DNA of 64,000 bases from an uncultured bacterium. GTDB taxonomy: Bacteria > Bacteroidota > Bacteroidia > Bacteroidales > UBA932. The notes under the pieces are model-generated. The model did not search any database. It had not been told where the DNA came from and saw only the letters and a program-made list of their open reading frames with translations. Shown piece by piece: positions 18,961-27,586 of the stretch (position 1 is the first letter of the stretch; each line of letters starts with the position of its first letter). Both the position numbers and the translations under genes were made by a program. The stretch spans positions 90,423 to 154,422 of the forward strand of contig CASGCS010000008.1 in assembly GCA_949300025.1 (NCBI GenBank), written 5' to 3'.

Positions 18961-20334
18961 ATGGTAGAGAACGTATATTTCATAGGAATAGGCGGTATAG
19001 GAATGAGTGCCATTGCCCGTTACTACAATCACGCCGGATACAGGGTAAGCGGTTATGACAGAACCCCTACCCCTCTTACGGCCGCACTGGAGAGCGAGGG
19101 AATAGCCGTTCATTACAAGAGCGACATATCTGCCATACCCGCCGAACGGGAGAAGACCCTTGTAATATACACACCTGCAATTCCTGCAGACTTTGAAGAA
19201 CTTTCATATGTAACGAGAGAGGGTTACAAGGTGGTCAAACGTTCCAGGGCGCTGGGGGAGATAGCCAAGGGAGAGAAAACGGTTGCCGTTGCCGGCACTC
19301 ATGGAAAGACAACCACCAGCACGCTCATTTCCCATATATTTACCGATTGCGGCATGGGGTGTTCAGCTTTTCTGGGCGGAATTTCCAAGAATTACGGCAC
19401 AAACCTGCTGTTGAGCAAAAACAGGCTGCTTGTAGCAGAGGCCGACGAGTTCGACCGCTCATTCCTGCAGCTCTACCCCGACATTGCGATAATCACCTCG
19501 GCCGACCCCGACCATCTGGACATATACGGGACTTACGATGCCGTGAAGGAGGCGTTTGTCACATTTGCCTCACAGGTCAAGGGAAGTATCGTCATCAAAA
19601 AGGGTGTTTCACTCGACCTGGGCAAGATTACGGCAAAATGCTACAGTTATTCGCTCGACAGCCCGGCTGACTTTCATGCCGACAGGACGGAGATTGTGGA
19701 AGGAGGCTATTTCAAGTTCGACCTCATTTGCCCGTCGGGGAAAATAGAGGGGTGTACAATGGGAGTACCCGGTCGGGTGAATGCAGAAAACGGTGTGGTG
19801 GCAGCGGCCGCCGCCATACTGGCCGGAGTCGCACCTGAAGAGATAAAACGGGCGCTGAAGAGTTTCAGCGGAGTGAAAAGAAGACTGGATGTCCATATAA
19901 ACACCCCGCAGACGGCATATATAGATGACTATGCACACCACCCCCGTGAAATAAGTTCTGCAATAAACTCTCTCAGGGAGATTTTCCCTGGAAGGAGGCT
20001 GTGCGGAATCTTCCAGCCGCACCTGTATACACGAACAAGAGACTTTGCAGAGGGATTTGCAGAAAGCCTCTCGCTTCTTGACAAACTGATTCTGCTCGAC
20101 ATATATCCTGCAAGGGAGGAACCTATCCGGGGCGTAACCTCGGAAATAATATTTGACAAGGTAAGGAGTGCTGAGAAGGTGATGCTCTCCAAGGAAGAGC
20201 TCCTCCCCTACCTGGAAAAGGAACCGATAGATGTGCTGGCCACATTCGGGGCGGGCGACATAGACAAGTTCGTGGAACCGATAACCAATATGCTGCTGGG
20301 CAGAACAGAGAAGAAAAAAGTGAATGATGTTTAA
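18961..20334 (+). CDS. murC: UDP-MurNAc:L-alanine ligase
   Basis: A 457-residue cytoplasmic Mur ligase that attaches L-Ala to UDP-MurNAc. FIGIGGIGMSAIA near the N-terminus binds UDP, and the ATP loop AGTHGKTTT is at 111-119; EADEFDRSFL and YAHHPREI are also present. The ATG at 18961 is preferred over in-frame starts at 18928 and 18937, because it has a well-placed AAAAGGAGAG upstream, avoids overlapping murG and gives the usual short N-terminus. The 3' end overlaps ftsQ by 11 bases. Confidence 0.95.
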   Translation: MVENVYFIGIGGIGMSAIARYYNHAGYRVSGYDRTPTPLTAALESEGIAVHYKSDISAIPAEREKTLVIYTPAIPADFEELSYVTREGYKVVKRSRALGEIAKGEKTVAVAGTHGKTTTSTLISHIFTDCGMGCSAFLGGISKNYGTNLLLSKNRLLVAEADEFDRSFLQLYPDIAIITSADPDHLDIYGTYDAVKEAFVTFASQVKGSIVIKKGVSLDLGKITAKCYSYSLDSPADFHADRTEIVEGGYFKFDLICPSGKIEGCTMGVPGRVNAENGVVAAAAAILAGVAPEEIKRALKSFSGVKRRLDVHINTPQTAYIDDYAHHPREISSAINSLREIFPGRRLCGIFQPHLYTRTRDFAEGFAESLSLLDKLILLDIYPAREEPIRGVTSEIIFDKVRSAEKVMLSKEELLPYLEKEPIDVLATFGAGDIDKFVEPITNMLLGRTEKKKVNDV

Positions 20335-21139
20335 GAAGATACTGACATACACCGGAATCATACTGCTTGCAGCAATGGCTGCGGCATACTTCTGCTTTGC
20401 CGCCCGACTTTTTGCAGACAAAAGCGGAGAGAGAATCTGCAAAACGGTTTCGGTAGAGATATTGGACAGTACCATAAACAAGTTCGTAAGCAAGGATGAG
20501 GTCGTAAAACTCATAAACGAGTATGACGGCCCCGTTACCGGGAAGAAATGCGACAATATTAATTTGGAGAAGATAGAACTTATGCTCAACAGGCGGAGTG
20601 CGATAAAGGAGTCTCAGGTGAGCCTTACAAGAGACGGCTTCATGAAAGTGGAGATTACCCAGCGCAGGCCCCTGCTGAGAATAGAGACAGCCGGCGGAGG
20701 TTTCTACATAGACGAATTTGAATATATCTTTCCGCTTTCGGAGAGCTTTACCTCTTATGTACCTGTAGTTTCGGGGCACATTCCGCTCGATTTGAATGCC
20801 GGATTCAGAGGCAAGGCTGAAGACGAAGACACTCCCTGGATAACCAAAATCATGGAACTTGGGATGTTTCTTAACGAAAACCCCTTTTGGGGGGCGATGA
20901 TAGAACAGATATATGTGGCCGAAAACGGAGACGTCATCCTCTCTCCAAAGGTTGGGGAAATAAAGATAATCCTGGGCCGTCCAGACGATATAGAATTGAA
21001 ATTCAGAAAACTCCTTGCATTTTACAGGAATATCGCGCCTGAAAAGGGATGGACGCGTTACAGCGAGGTAAATTTAAAATATAAGGGACAGATAGTTTGT
21101 AAATTGAACAATACGCCATTAAAAATAAAAGAGTCATGA
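20324..21139 (+). CDS. ftsQ: Cell division protein FtsQ/DivIB
   Basis: A 271-residue bitopic protein: a short cytoplasmic tail, one transmembrane helix (about 8-28) and a periplasmic POTRA-like region (about 40-115) followed by a beta domain. FtsQ recruits FtsL, FtsB and FtsWI to the septum. Sequence conservation is low, so position between murC and ftsA supports the call. Two adjacent ATG codons (20324 and 20327) could serve as start. The TGA overlaps the ftsA ATG (ATGA). Confidence 0.88.
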   Translation: MMFKKILTYTGIILLAAMAAAYFCFAARLFADKSGERICKTVSVEILDSTINKFVSKDEVVKLINEYDGPVTGKKCDNINLEKIELMLNRRSAIKESQVSLTRDGFMKVEITQRRPLLRIETAGGGFYIDEFEYIFPLSESFTSYVPVVSGHIPLDLNAGFRGKAEDEDTPWITKIMELGMFLNENPFWGAMIEQIYVAENGDVILSPKVGEIKIILGRPDDIELKFRKLLAFYRNIAPEKGWTRYSEVNLKYKGQIVCKLNNTPLKIKES

Positions 21140-22455
21140 GAAGTGTTATAGCAGCAATCGATTTGGGGACTACCAAAGTGGTCTGCATTGTCGGAGAAAA
21201 AATCGGCAACAAGGTCAAGATTATAGGGTACGGACAGGCTCCGTCCAAGGGTATACTCCGAGGTGAAGTCCAGAACATACAGAATGTTCTCGACAGCATA
21301 ACCCCGGTAAAGCAGGCTGTGGAAACAGCCATAGGCGCCAAGATAAATGAAGTATTCGTAGGAATTGCCGGACAGAACATAAGGTGTGCCACTACTTCCA
21401 ACCAGACTACAAGGACAGACCCTGAGCAGATCATAACAAAGGAGGAGATAGAGAAGTTTACCGACAGCATGTACAACTCTTTTGTACAGAACGGTGAAAA
21501 GGTGCTGCATGTGATTCCGCAATCATACAACATAGATGACTTCATGGGAATCAGCGACCCAATAGGCATGAACGGACGGCAAATCAGCGCAAACTTCAAG
21601 CTCTTCATAGGCAGAAGCAATTCGGCTCAGATGAGCAGGAATGTGATAACCCGTGCCGGAATGGCTTTAAGGGAGATAATATTGGAGCCGATAGCCTCTG
21701 CAAAGGCTGTAGTGGCACCTGACGAGGCGGAATTGGGCGTAGCCGTGCTCGATATTGGAGGAGGCACTTCAGACCTGCTTATCATTCATGACAACATAAT
21801 AAGGCACACAGCTGTCATCCCTTTCGGAGGGAACTCAGTAACCGAAGACATAAAGATGGGGTGCAACATCACCTCCAGAGATGCCGAAATGCTGAAAGTT
21901 CAGTTCGGTTCCTGCTGCCCCGATTTCGCACGGCAGAAAAAGATAATTATCCCGGGTATAGGCGGCCGTTCCAACAAGGAGATAGGGCTTCCCACACTCT
22001 CAAAAATCATCGCCGCCAGAATGGAGGAGATTTTTGAAGCCGTCAGCTATGAAATCGACAGGTCGGGCTACAAGAACAGGCTCAACGGCGGGCTGGTACT
22101 TACCGGAGGCGGCGCCAAAATGCAGGATATAGCCCAGCTTGCCACACGTGTGACTGGTCTGGAGGCAAAAGTGGCTTATCCCGAAGAGTGCATAGACTGC
22201 AACGGAATGTCTGAAATAATGTCTTCAGAAAACTCCACTGCAGTCGGGCTCGTACTCAATGGATTTGAAATAATGGAGCGCGAAAAGTGCATCTACAACA
22301 CCATCACCGAGATAAATTATCAGCTCTTCGACAACCAGCAGCAACAGGAGGAGCCGGTGCCTGCCGCACAGAAGCCGCAGGCAAAAAAGAACTTTTTCAA
22401 GAATTTCTTCAGTTCGTTTTCATCTGAAAAAATGTTTAACGATAATCAGGCCTGA
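21136..22455 (+). CDS. ftsA: Cell division protein FtsA
   Basis: A 439-residue actin-like ATPase that tethers FtsZ filaments to the inner membrane. The phosphate-1 motif AAIDLGTTKVVCIVG is near residues 5-19, the phosphate-2 region VLDIGGGTSD and the adenosine motif VLTGGGAKMQ are intact. The C-terminus (KKNFFKNFFSSFSSEKMF) is rich in Phe and Lys and fits the amphipathic membrane-targeting helix. It is coupled to ftsQ by a 4-base overlap and followed by ftsZ after 2 bases. Confidence 0.95.
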   Translation: MRSVIAAIDLGTTKVVCIVGEKIGNKVKIIGYGQAPSKGILRGEVQNIQNVLDSITPVKQAVETAIGAKINEVFVGIAGQNIRCATTSNQTTRTDPEQIITKEEIEKFTDSMYNSFVQNGEKVLHVIPQSYNIDDFMGISDPIGMNGRQISANFKLFIGRSNSAQMSRNVITRAGMALREIILEPIASAKAVVAPDEAELGVAVLDIGGGTSDLLIIHDNIIRHTAVIPFGGNSVTEDIKMGCNITSRDAEMLKVQFGSCCPDFARQKKIIIPGIGGRSNKEIGLPTLSKIIAARMEEIFEAVSYEIDRSGYKNRLNGGLVLTGGGAKMQDIAQLATRVTGLEAKVAYPEECIDCNGMSEIMSSENSTAVGLVLNGFEIMEREKCIYNTITEINYQLFDNQQQQEEPVPAAQKPQAKKNFFKNFFSSFSSEKMFNDNQA

Positions 22456-22457
22456 AT

Positions 22458-23837
22458 ATGGAAAACAACAACATAGTAGTTCCGGAGAACTGGATTCCCT
22501 GCTCGAAATCTCTGATAAAGGTTGTGGGAGTGGGCGGAGGCGGGTGCAATGCCGTGGATACCATGAACAGGCAGGGTATTCAGGATGTAGAATTTGTAAT
22601 ATGCAATACAGACAGGCAGTCGCTTGACAACAACAGCGTTGTCAACAAGCTCTATCTGGGCAACAAGGGGCTTGGAGCCGGATGCGACCCGGAAAGGGGC
22701 AGACGCGCAGCCGTAGAGAGCGCAGACAAGATAAAGAAGATGTTCTCTGACCAAAGCGAGATGGTCTTCATCACTGCCGGAATGGGCGGAGGTACCGGAA
22801 CTGGCGCCGCCCCTGTAATAGCCCAGATAGCAAAGGAACTTGGGAAACTTACCGTGGGCGTAGTGACACTCCCCTTCCGCGACGAAGGAGAATCTTTCCT
22901 CAAGAGGGCGCTCATCGGCATAAAGGAGTTGCGCAAGCACGTAGACAGCCTGCTTATAATAGACAACCAGAAGCTCTATGAGGTTTTTGGAGAACTGCGT
23001 GCATTCGAAGCCTTCCCGAGAGCCAACGAAGTTCTGAACACCGCAGTAAAAAGCATAGCTGAAATAATTACAAAGACCGGATTCATAAACGTAGACTTTG
23101 CAGATGTCAAAATGGTCATGAAGGATAGCGGGATGGCCATTATGGGAATAGGCACTGCGTCTGGGCCGGACAGGGCCTCAAAGGCCGTTGAAATGGCGTT
23201 TGAATCTCCCTTGCTCAACGACTGCGACCTCAATACCGCAAGCGGTGTCCTGGTAAACATCAGTTCCGGAAAGGAGAACGGCCTTACCATGACCGAACTT
23301 AACCAGATAATGGAGTATGTGAACAGTTACACCGGCACTCCCGAAAAATTCAAGCGGGGCGTAGTTCTTGACGAATCGCTCAAGGACGAGATAAGCGTTA
23401 CGATAGTGGCCACAGGCTTCAAGATAAACAACCTTCCGCAGATAGACATAGGAGATCCCGACACTATTGTTCTGGGCAGCGGAAGTCCCTTCTCGCAGGA
23501 GAGCATCTCCACAACGCGCCTTACATACCCGAACCGGGAGAACACCTTGAAGGAAGAGAAGCCGGAGGCTGAAATGGAACCCGCGGAGAGTCCGGAAAAG
23601 GAGAATGAAACCTGGATATACAGAAAGCCGAAAGGCAAGCCTGCCCTCATAATAGAGCCCGGAGACGATATTACCAAACTGGAGAGAGAGCCAGCCTATC
23701 TTAGACGGGAGAGGCTCTTGGGCAAAGAAGAGAGCGAACCGGAAGAGGATCCCTCACCCGCAGGCATGAAAATAGAGTTGTCAGACGGGATAGACCTCAC
23801 CGGTGACAACTCTTATCTCCACCAGACCCAGGACTAA
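22458..23837 (+). CDS. ftsZ: Cell division GTPase FtsZ
   Basis: A 459-residue tubulin-like GTPase forming the Z-ring. GGGGCNAVD near 29-37 and the tubulin signature GGGTGTG at 110-116 are intact. After the core (to about residue 330) comes a charged linker. A sequence like the conserved C-terminal peptide that binds FtsA, PAYLRR, lies at about 412-417 but is followed by about 42 further residues rich in Asp and Glu, so it is not terminal. The gene is the last of the dcw cluster and converges on the DUF3298-like gene. Confidence 0.97.
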   Translation: MENNNIVVPENWIPCSKSLIKVVGVGGGGCNAVDTMNRQGIQDVEFVICNTDRQSLDNNSVVNKLYLGNKGLGAGCDPERGRRAAVESADKIKKMFSDQSEMVFITAGMGGGTGTGAAPVIAQIAKELGKLTVGVVTLPFRDEGESFLKRALIGIKELRKHVDSLLIIDNQKLYEVFGELRAFEAFPRANEVLNTAVKSIAEIITKTGFINVDFADVKMVMKDSGMAIMGIGTASGPDRASKAVEMAFESPLLNDCDLNTASGVLVNISSGKENGLTMTELNQIMEYVNSYTGTPEKFKRGVVLDESLKDEISVTIVATGFKINNLPQIDIGDPDTIVLGSGSPFSQESISTTRLTYPNRENTLKEEKPEAEMEPAESPEKENETWIYRKPKGKPALIIEPGDDITKLEREPAYLRRERLLGKEESEPEEDPSPAGMKIELSDGIDLTGDNSYLHQTQD

Positions 23838-23838
23838 G

Positions 23839-23858
23839 GGTCTGAACAGACCGTTTGC
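23839..23858. terminator. Possible weak terminator after ftsZ
   Basis: GGTCTG at 23839-23844 and CAGACC at 23847-23852 can form a short hairpin with a tight loop, followed by GTTTGC on the plus strand. It lies between the convergent ftsZ and DUF3298-like genes. The stem is short and the T-run is poor, so the call is tentative. Confidence 0.3.
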
Positions 23859-24520
23859 TATTTAAGGCTTTCCAAAGGGAGCCTTATCTCAACCTCGCCT
23901 GCAGAATAAGGGCCGAGAACATATCTGTCATATACGAAGAGAGCCTCTTCGCCTGCAATGTTTACAGATGCCTCGTTCAATGTAGGCTGAGCGTAGTAAA
24001 CAGAATCAGCATTGTTGAAATTGCTCTGCAACAAACTGTCTACAACTGCCTTGTCTGCCGTAAAGAGTTCCTCCTTTGCAAGGAATTTCTGCTCTTTGGG
24101 GCTATAGTTGAAAGCTATGTTGGTTGTATTTCCATGAGCTCCGCCTGTATATTCATACACTGTGTACCTTACGCTTACCAGTTCCGGTGTTGCAGAAAAT
24201 ACGGTATCCTTTACCAGAAGTTCTCCGATTATGCTGCTTTCAGAAGCGACCGAATCTTTCAGGAACTTCATATTCTGGGTAAAATTAGCCACATACGAGT
24301 CCATGAGCGCTGAAAGGGAATCGTTGAGAGGAGTCAGGGATGCATTCAACTCTGCATCTGTACTTGTATACAACGAACTGTTGACACTCATTTTGTAGCT
24401 TCCGGGCAACTCTTCGCTGAAAGATTTGTCCACAACTTCCACAACTCCCCCGCTACAAGAAAAGAGGAGCACACCCATAAAGAGGGCTGCTGAAAGTTTA
24501 ACAAGTGATTTTTTGCACAT
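23858..24520 (-). CDS. DUF3298/RsiV-like lipoprotein
   Basis: A 220-residue exported protein with a lipobox L-F-S-C after a hydrophobic signal. The middle and C-terminal parts match the DUF4163/DUF3298 pattern of RsiV-like proteins: an N-terminal beta region, YTVYEYTGGAHGNT near the centre, and a C-terminal segment with KEELFTADKAVVDSLL. In Bacillus, RsiV senses lysozyme as an anti-sigma factor, but this protein has no cytoplasmic domain, so only the extracellular fold is shared; binding to an envelope ligand is inference. ATG 24520 is preferred to a TTG 33 bases upstream. It is monocistronic and divergent from gltX. Confidence 0.75.
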   Translation of the reverse strand: MCKKSLVKLSAALFMGVLLFSCSGGVVEVVDKSFSEELPGSYKMSVNSSLYTSTDAELNASLTPLNDSLSALMDSYVANFTQNMKFLKDSVASESSIIGELLVKDTVFSATPELVSVRYTVYEYTGGAHGNTTNIAFNYSPKEQKFLAKEELFTADKAVVDSLLQSNFNNADSVYYAQPTLNEASVNIAGEEALFVYDRYVLGPYSAGEVEIRLPLESLK

Positions 24521-24550
24521 AATCTGCTGTTTTTTAAATATTCCTGCGCG

Positions 24551-24558
24551 CAAAGATA
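24551..24558 (-). promoter_or_regulatory. Putative -7 element for the DUF3298-like gene
   Basis: Minus-strand TATCTTTG matches TAnnTTTG and ends 31 bases before the ATG at 24520. No good -33 element is seen at the usual distance. Confidence 0.4.
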
Positions 24559-24584
24559 TACAAATTAACTGTAATCGAAAATAG

Positions 24585-24616
24585 TTTGGCGATATTGTCG
24601 ATAAAAACTATTTTTG
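24585..24616 (+). promoter_or_regulatory. Predicted promoter of gltX
   Basis: TTTG at 24585-24588 and TATTTTTG at 24609-24616 with a 20-base spacer match the Bacteroidota consensus closely. The -7 element ends 18 bases before the ATG, so the leader should be about 10-14 bases. The 13-base sequence ATTGTCGATAAAA within the spacer also occurs upstream of mraZ at 8454-8466. Confidence 0.65.
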
Positions 24617-24634
24617 CCTCAAAATTTTTCCTAC

Positions 24635-26236
24635 ATGAACAACAGAAAAAGACGCGTAAGATTTGCCCCGAGCCCCACCGGGCCGCTGCACATGGGCGGT
24701 GTAAGGACTGCACTTTACAACTATCTTTATGCCAGACAGGCCGACGGAGATTTTATACTCAGAATCGAAGATACGGATTCGCAACGGTTTGTGCCGGGTG
24801 CCGAAGAGTATATAATCGAATCGCTCAGATGGTGCGGAATCTATCCCGACGAGGGCGTGGACAAAGAGGGCCACATGGTGGAGAGACCTACCCCCGAACA
24901 CCCCCATGCTCCATACAGGCAGTCGCAGCGCAAACACATATACAGGAAATATGCCGAAGAACTTGTGGAAAGAGGATTGGCATATTATGCTTTCGACACC
25001 GCAGCAGAGCTCGATGCAAGGCGCAAGGAGGCAGAGTCGCAGAAAAAGACCTTCACATACAATCACATAACCCGCAATGAGTTGAAAAATTCATTGACAT
25101 TGCCAAAAGAAGAGACCGAAAGGCTTCTCGCAGAGGGCAACTGGACAATCAGGTTCAAGAACCCTGAAAACAGGACAGTGAAGATGGATGACATGATAAG
25201 GGGGCATATAGAGATAAATACAGACACCCTCGACGACAAAGTCCTCTGGAAGTCTGCCGACGGGCTGCCCACCTATCATCTTGCCAATGTTGTCGATGAC
25301 CATCTGATGGAGATAACAGACGTTATAAGGGGTGAGGAGTGGCTGCCGTCGCTTCCTCTGCATTATCTTTTATATGAAGCGTTCGGATGGGAGGAGAGCA
25401 GACCTGCATTCGCGCATCTTTCACTCCTGCTCAAACCCGATGGAAAGGGCAAACTCAGCAAGCGGGACGGCGACAGGCTCGGATTTCCCGTTTTCCCCCT
25501 GAAATGGGTCAATCAGGAAGGCGAAGTGTCCAGAGGCTACCGCGAAGACGGCTACTATCCGCAAGCCTTTATAAATATGCTGGCACTGCTTGGATGGAAT
25601 CCCGGCACAGAGCAGGAGATATTTTCGCTCGACCAGCTGGTAAAGGCCTTTTCACTGGAGAGGGTGATAAAATCCGGAGCCAGGTTCAATCCTGAAAAGG
25701 CGAAGTGGTTCAATCAGGAATATTTGCGGATGCAGAGCGACGAAGAGCTGGCCAAAGAGTTCGTACCGGTCTTGAAAGAAAACGGGGTGGATACCGGCAA
25801 ATACTCTATGGAATATCTGAAACAGCTCTGCTCCCTCATAAAGGAGCGGGCCCATTTTGTAAACGACTTCTGGAACATAAGCCGCTATATCTTTGTTTCT
25901 CCAGTGGAATTTGCAGAAGCTGACGTAAGGAAATTCTGTACTCCTGAGAACCTTGGAAACATAAGCAAGGTTGCAGCATTTATAGAGAACATGGAGGTTC
26001 CACAGGCACCGTGCAGCGACAAGGCCGGCGCTGTTGCCTCAATAGAGGAGAAACTCACAGGCTACATAAAGGAGAATGAATGGAAGATGGGTGCCGTAAT
26101 GAACACGCTGAGGCTTTTCTTTGTAGGAGAGGCCAAAGGGCTGGGGATTGCAGACATCATCTACTTTCTCGGAAAAGAGGAGAGCCTGCGCAGGATAGAG
26201 TATGCAGCCGGGAAGTTGCAGTCTACTGTGCGATAA
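24635..26236 (+). CDS. gltX: Glutamyl-tRNA synthetase
   Basis: A 533-residue class I aminoacyl-tRNA synthetase charging tRNA-Glu. The HIGH-type motif is HMGG at 19-22 within PSPTGPLHMGG, and the KMSKS-type motif is KLSKR at 273-277. A C-terminal helical anticodon-binding domain follows. It is slightly longer than E. coli GltX. ATG 24635 is chosen; an in-frame TTG at 24614 falls inside the -7 promoter element and can be ruled out. The last 14 bases overlap the end of the convergent tonB-like gene. Confidence 0.95.
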   Translation: MNNRKRRVRFAPSPTGPLHMGGVRTALYNYLYARQADGDFILRIEDTDSQRFVPGAEEYIIESLRWCGIYPDEGVDKEGHMVERPTPEHPHAPYRQSQRKHIYRKYAEELVERGLAYYAFDTAAELDARRKEAESQKKTFTYNHITRNELKNSLTLPKEETERLLAEGNWTIRFKNPENRTVKMDDMIRGHIEINTDTLDDKVLWKSADGLPTYHLANVVDDHLMEITDVIRGEEWLPSLPLHYLLYEAFGWEESRPAFAHLSLLLKPDGKGKLSKRDGDRLGFPVFPLKWVNQEGEVSRGYREDGYYPQAFINMLALLGWNPGTEQEIFSLDQLVKAFSLERVIKSGARFNPEKAKWFNQEYLRMQSDEELAKEFVPVLKENGVDTGKYSMEYLKQLCSLIKERAHFVNDFWNISRYIFVSPVEFAEADVRKFCTPENLGNISKVAAFIENMEVPQAPCSDKAGAVASIEEKLTGYIKENEWKMGAVMNTLRLFFVGEAKGLGIADIIYFLGKEESLRRIEYAAGKLQSTVR

Positions 26237-26960
26237 ACCTGTATACAATTTCACCGATTTGCCTTTCAGGTGCCGTTGAACTGGCCCTGAAACGGCTTCT
26301 GCCTGCAGCATCGAGTGCAGAACGTATAAGGCACTCATCTGTTGAAGAGAGACTCTCTATGACAGACGCCGCCGTAACATACCCCTTTCTGTTTACCGTT
26401 ATGCGTACGCTCACATCGCCTCCGCCATAACATTTGTAAACCGGGACCGGAAGTGAAATCGCCTTCCTGCCATCCAGCGTATAAGAGATTACAGAAGGAC
26501 CTTTGTAGGTTTCATCAGAGCTTTCCGCCGTTTTCTTTCCGGGAAGAGCCACATCATCGCTGCCCTGTTCCATTTCCGCCTGCCTGCGAGATTCGTCAAG
26601 TTTGCGCTGCAACTCCCTCGCCTCGTCATAGACCTGCGACGGATTCTCGAAACGGTCATCCCTGAGTTCGCTTCCGCTTCTGTCCACCGCAACGTTGCGA
26701 TAGGCATTGGAGGCAGCAGCAGGGCGGCTGCCTGAAAGCATCTCCTCCAGTTCCAGCTCCGCCTGAGCCTTGACCTGGAGTTCCCTGAGCTGCTGCTGCA
26801 ACTCGTCATACCCTGTAAAGTCGAGCACAAAAGAGGTCTCTGTCTGCATCACCTTGCTTATGGATGCAGACAGAAGCACGATCAACACCACGAGATGAAA
26901 AATTACCGTGGCATAAAACCCTATCTTTTTATTCTTATCTTTAAACAGTTCCTTTAACAC
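26223..26960 (-). CDS. TonB-family energy transducer-like protein
   Basis: A 245-residue protein with a cytoplasmic N-terminus, one transmembrane helix (about 15-35), a long Gln/Glu/Arg-rich periplasmic linker (about 50-160) and a C-terminal TonB-like domain (about 175-245) with GGGDVSVRITVNRKGYV. TonB proteins carry proton-motive energy from ExbB-ExbD to outer-membrane transporters; the linker here is helical and charged rather than the Pro-rich type, closer to TolA, so the partner is uncertain. The start appears to be GTG at 26960, overlapping the udk end by 20 bases, because no ATG occurs before the transmembrane segment. exb genes lie 6 kb away at 32659-34906. Confidence 0.75.
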   Translation of the reverse strand: MLKELFKDKNKKIGFYATVIFHLVVLIVLLSASISKVMQTETSFVLDFTGYDELQQQLRELQVKAQAELELEEMLSGSRPAAASNAYRNVAVDRSGSELRDDRFENPSQVYDEARELQRKLDESRRQAEMEQGSDDVALPGKKTAESSDETYKGPSVISYTLDGRKAISLPVPVYKCYGGGDVSVRITVNRKGYVTAASVIESLSSTDECLIRSALDAAGRSRFRASSTAPERQIGEIVYRFIAQ

Positions 26961-27576
26961 GGACGCTCTCTTTAAGTGCCTTTTCGATTATGGCAACCAG
27001 AATATCTATCGCTACCTGGTTGTGACCGCCCTGGGGAATTATTATATCTGCATAACGCTTGCTTGGCTCTATGAATTGCAGATGCATGGGCTTTACAGTA
27101 AGTTCGTACCTCCTGAGAACCTGCTCCACACTTTTTCCCCGCTCGACAATGTCGCGCGCAATTACGCGTGAAAGCCTGTCGTCGGAGTCCGCATCAACGA
27201 AAATCTTGATGTCGAACATGTTCCTCAGCCTTTCACAGGTGAATATCAGCAGCCCCTCCACGACTATGATATGGGCCGGTTTCACCTTTACCGTCTCGGT
27301 TTTGGAACGGCTGCAAGTAATATATGAATAGACAGGCTGTTCCACCGCACGACCTGCTTTGAGTTCGTTCAAATGCTCTATCAGAAGATCGAAATCTATG
27401 GAATCAGGGTGGTCGAAATTCTGCACAGCCTTCTCCTCGGGGGAGAGGTGGCTGCAATCCTTGTAATATGCATCCTGGGGAATGACCACAATCTCTTCAT
27501 GCAGCATCTCCCTCAATTTCTGGACTACGGTGCTTTTTCCAGAGCCGGTTCCGCCTGCTATTCCTATTACCAACAT
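26941..27576 (-). CDS. udk: Uridine kinase
   Basis: A 211-residue P-loop kinase of pyrimidine salvage that phosphorylates uridine and cytidine. The Walker A loop GGTGSGKST is at 8-16 and the family motifs QDAYYKD, NFDHPDSIDF and ARDIVERGK are intact. Length matches E. coli Udk. It lies 10 bases after asnS and overlaps the tonB-like gene by 20 bases, so the three are probably co-transcribed. Confidence 0.95.
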   Translation of the reverse strand: MLVIGIAGGTGSGKSTVVQKLREMLHEEIVVIPQDAYYKDCSHLSPEEKAVQNFDHPDSIDFDLLIEHLNELKAGRAVEQPVYSYITCSRSKTETVKVKPAHIIVVEGLLIFTCERLRNMFDIKIFVDADSDDRLSRVIARDIVERGKSVEQVLRRYELTVKPMHLQFIEPSKRYADIIIPQGGHNQVAIDILVAIIEKALKESVRVKGTV

Positions 27577-27586
27577 CGCTTGAAAA

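Noticed and set aside
19609..20589. A long minus-strand open frame across murC and ftsQ
   Set aside because: It runs through two genes with intact motifs on the plus strand and its product looks like a shadow translation.
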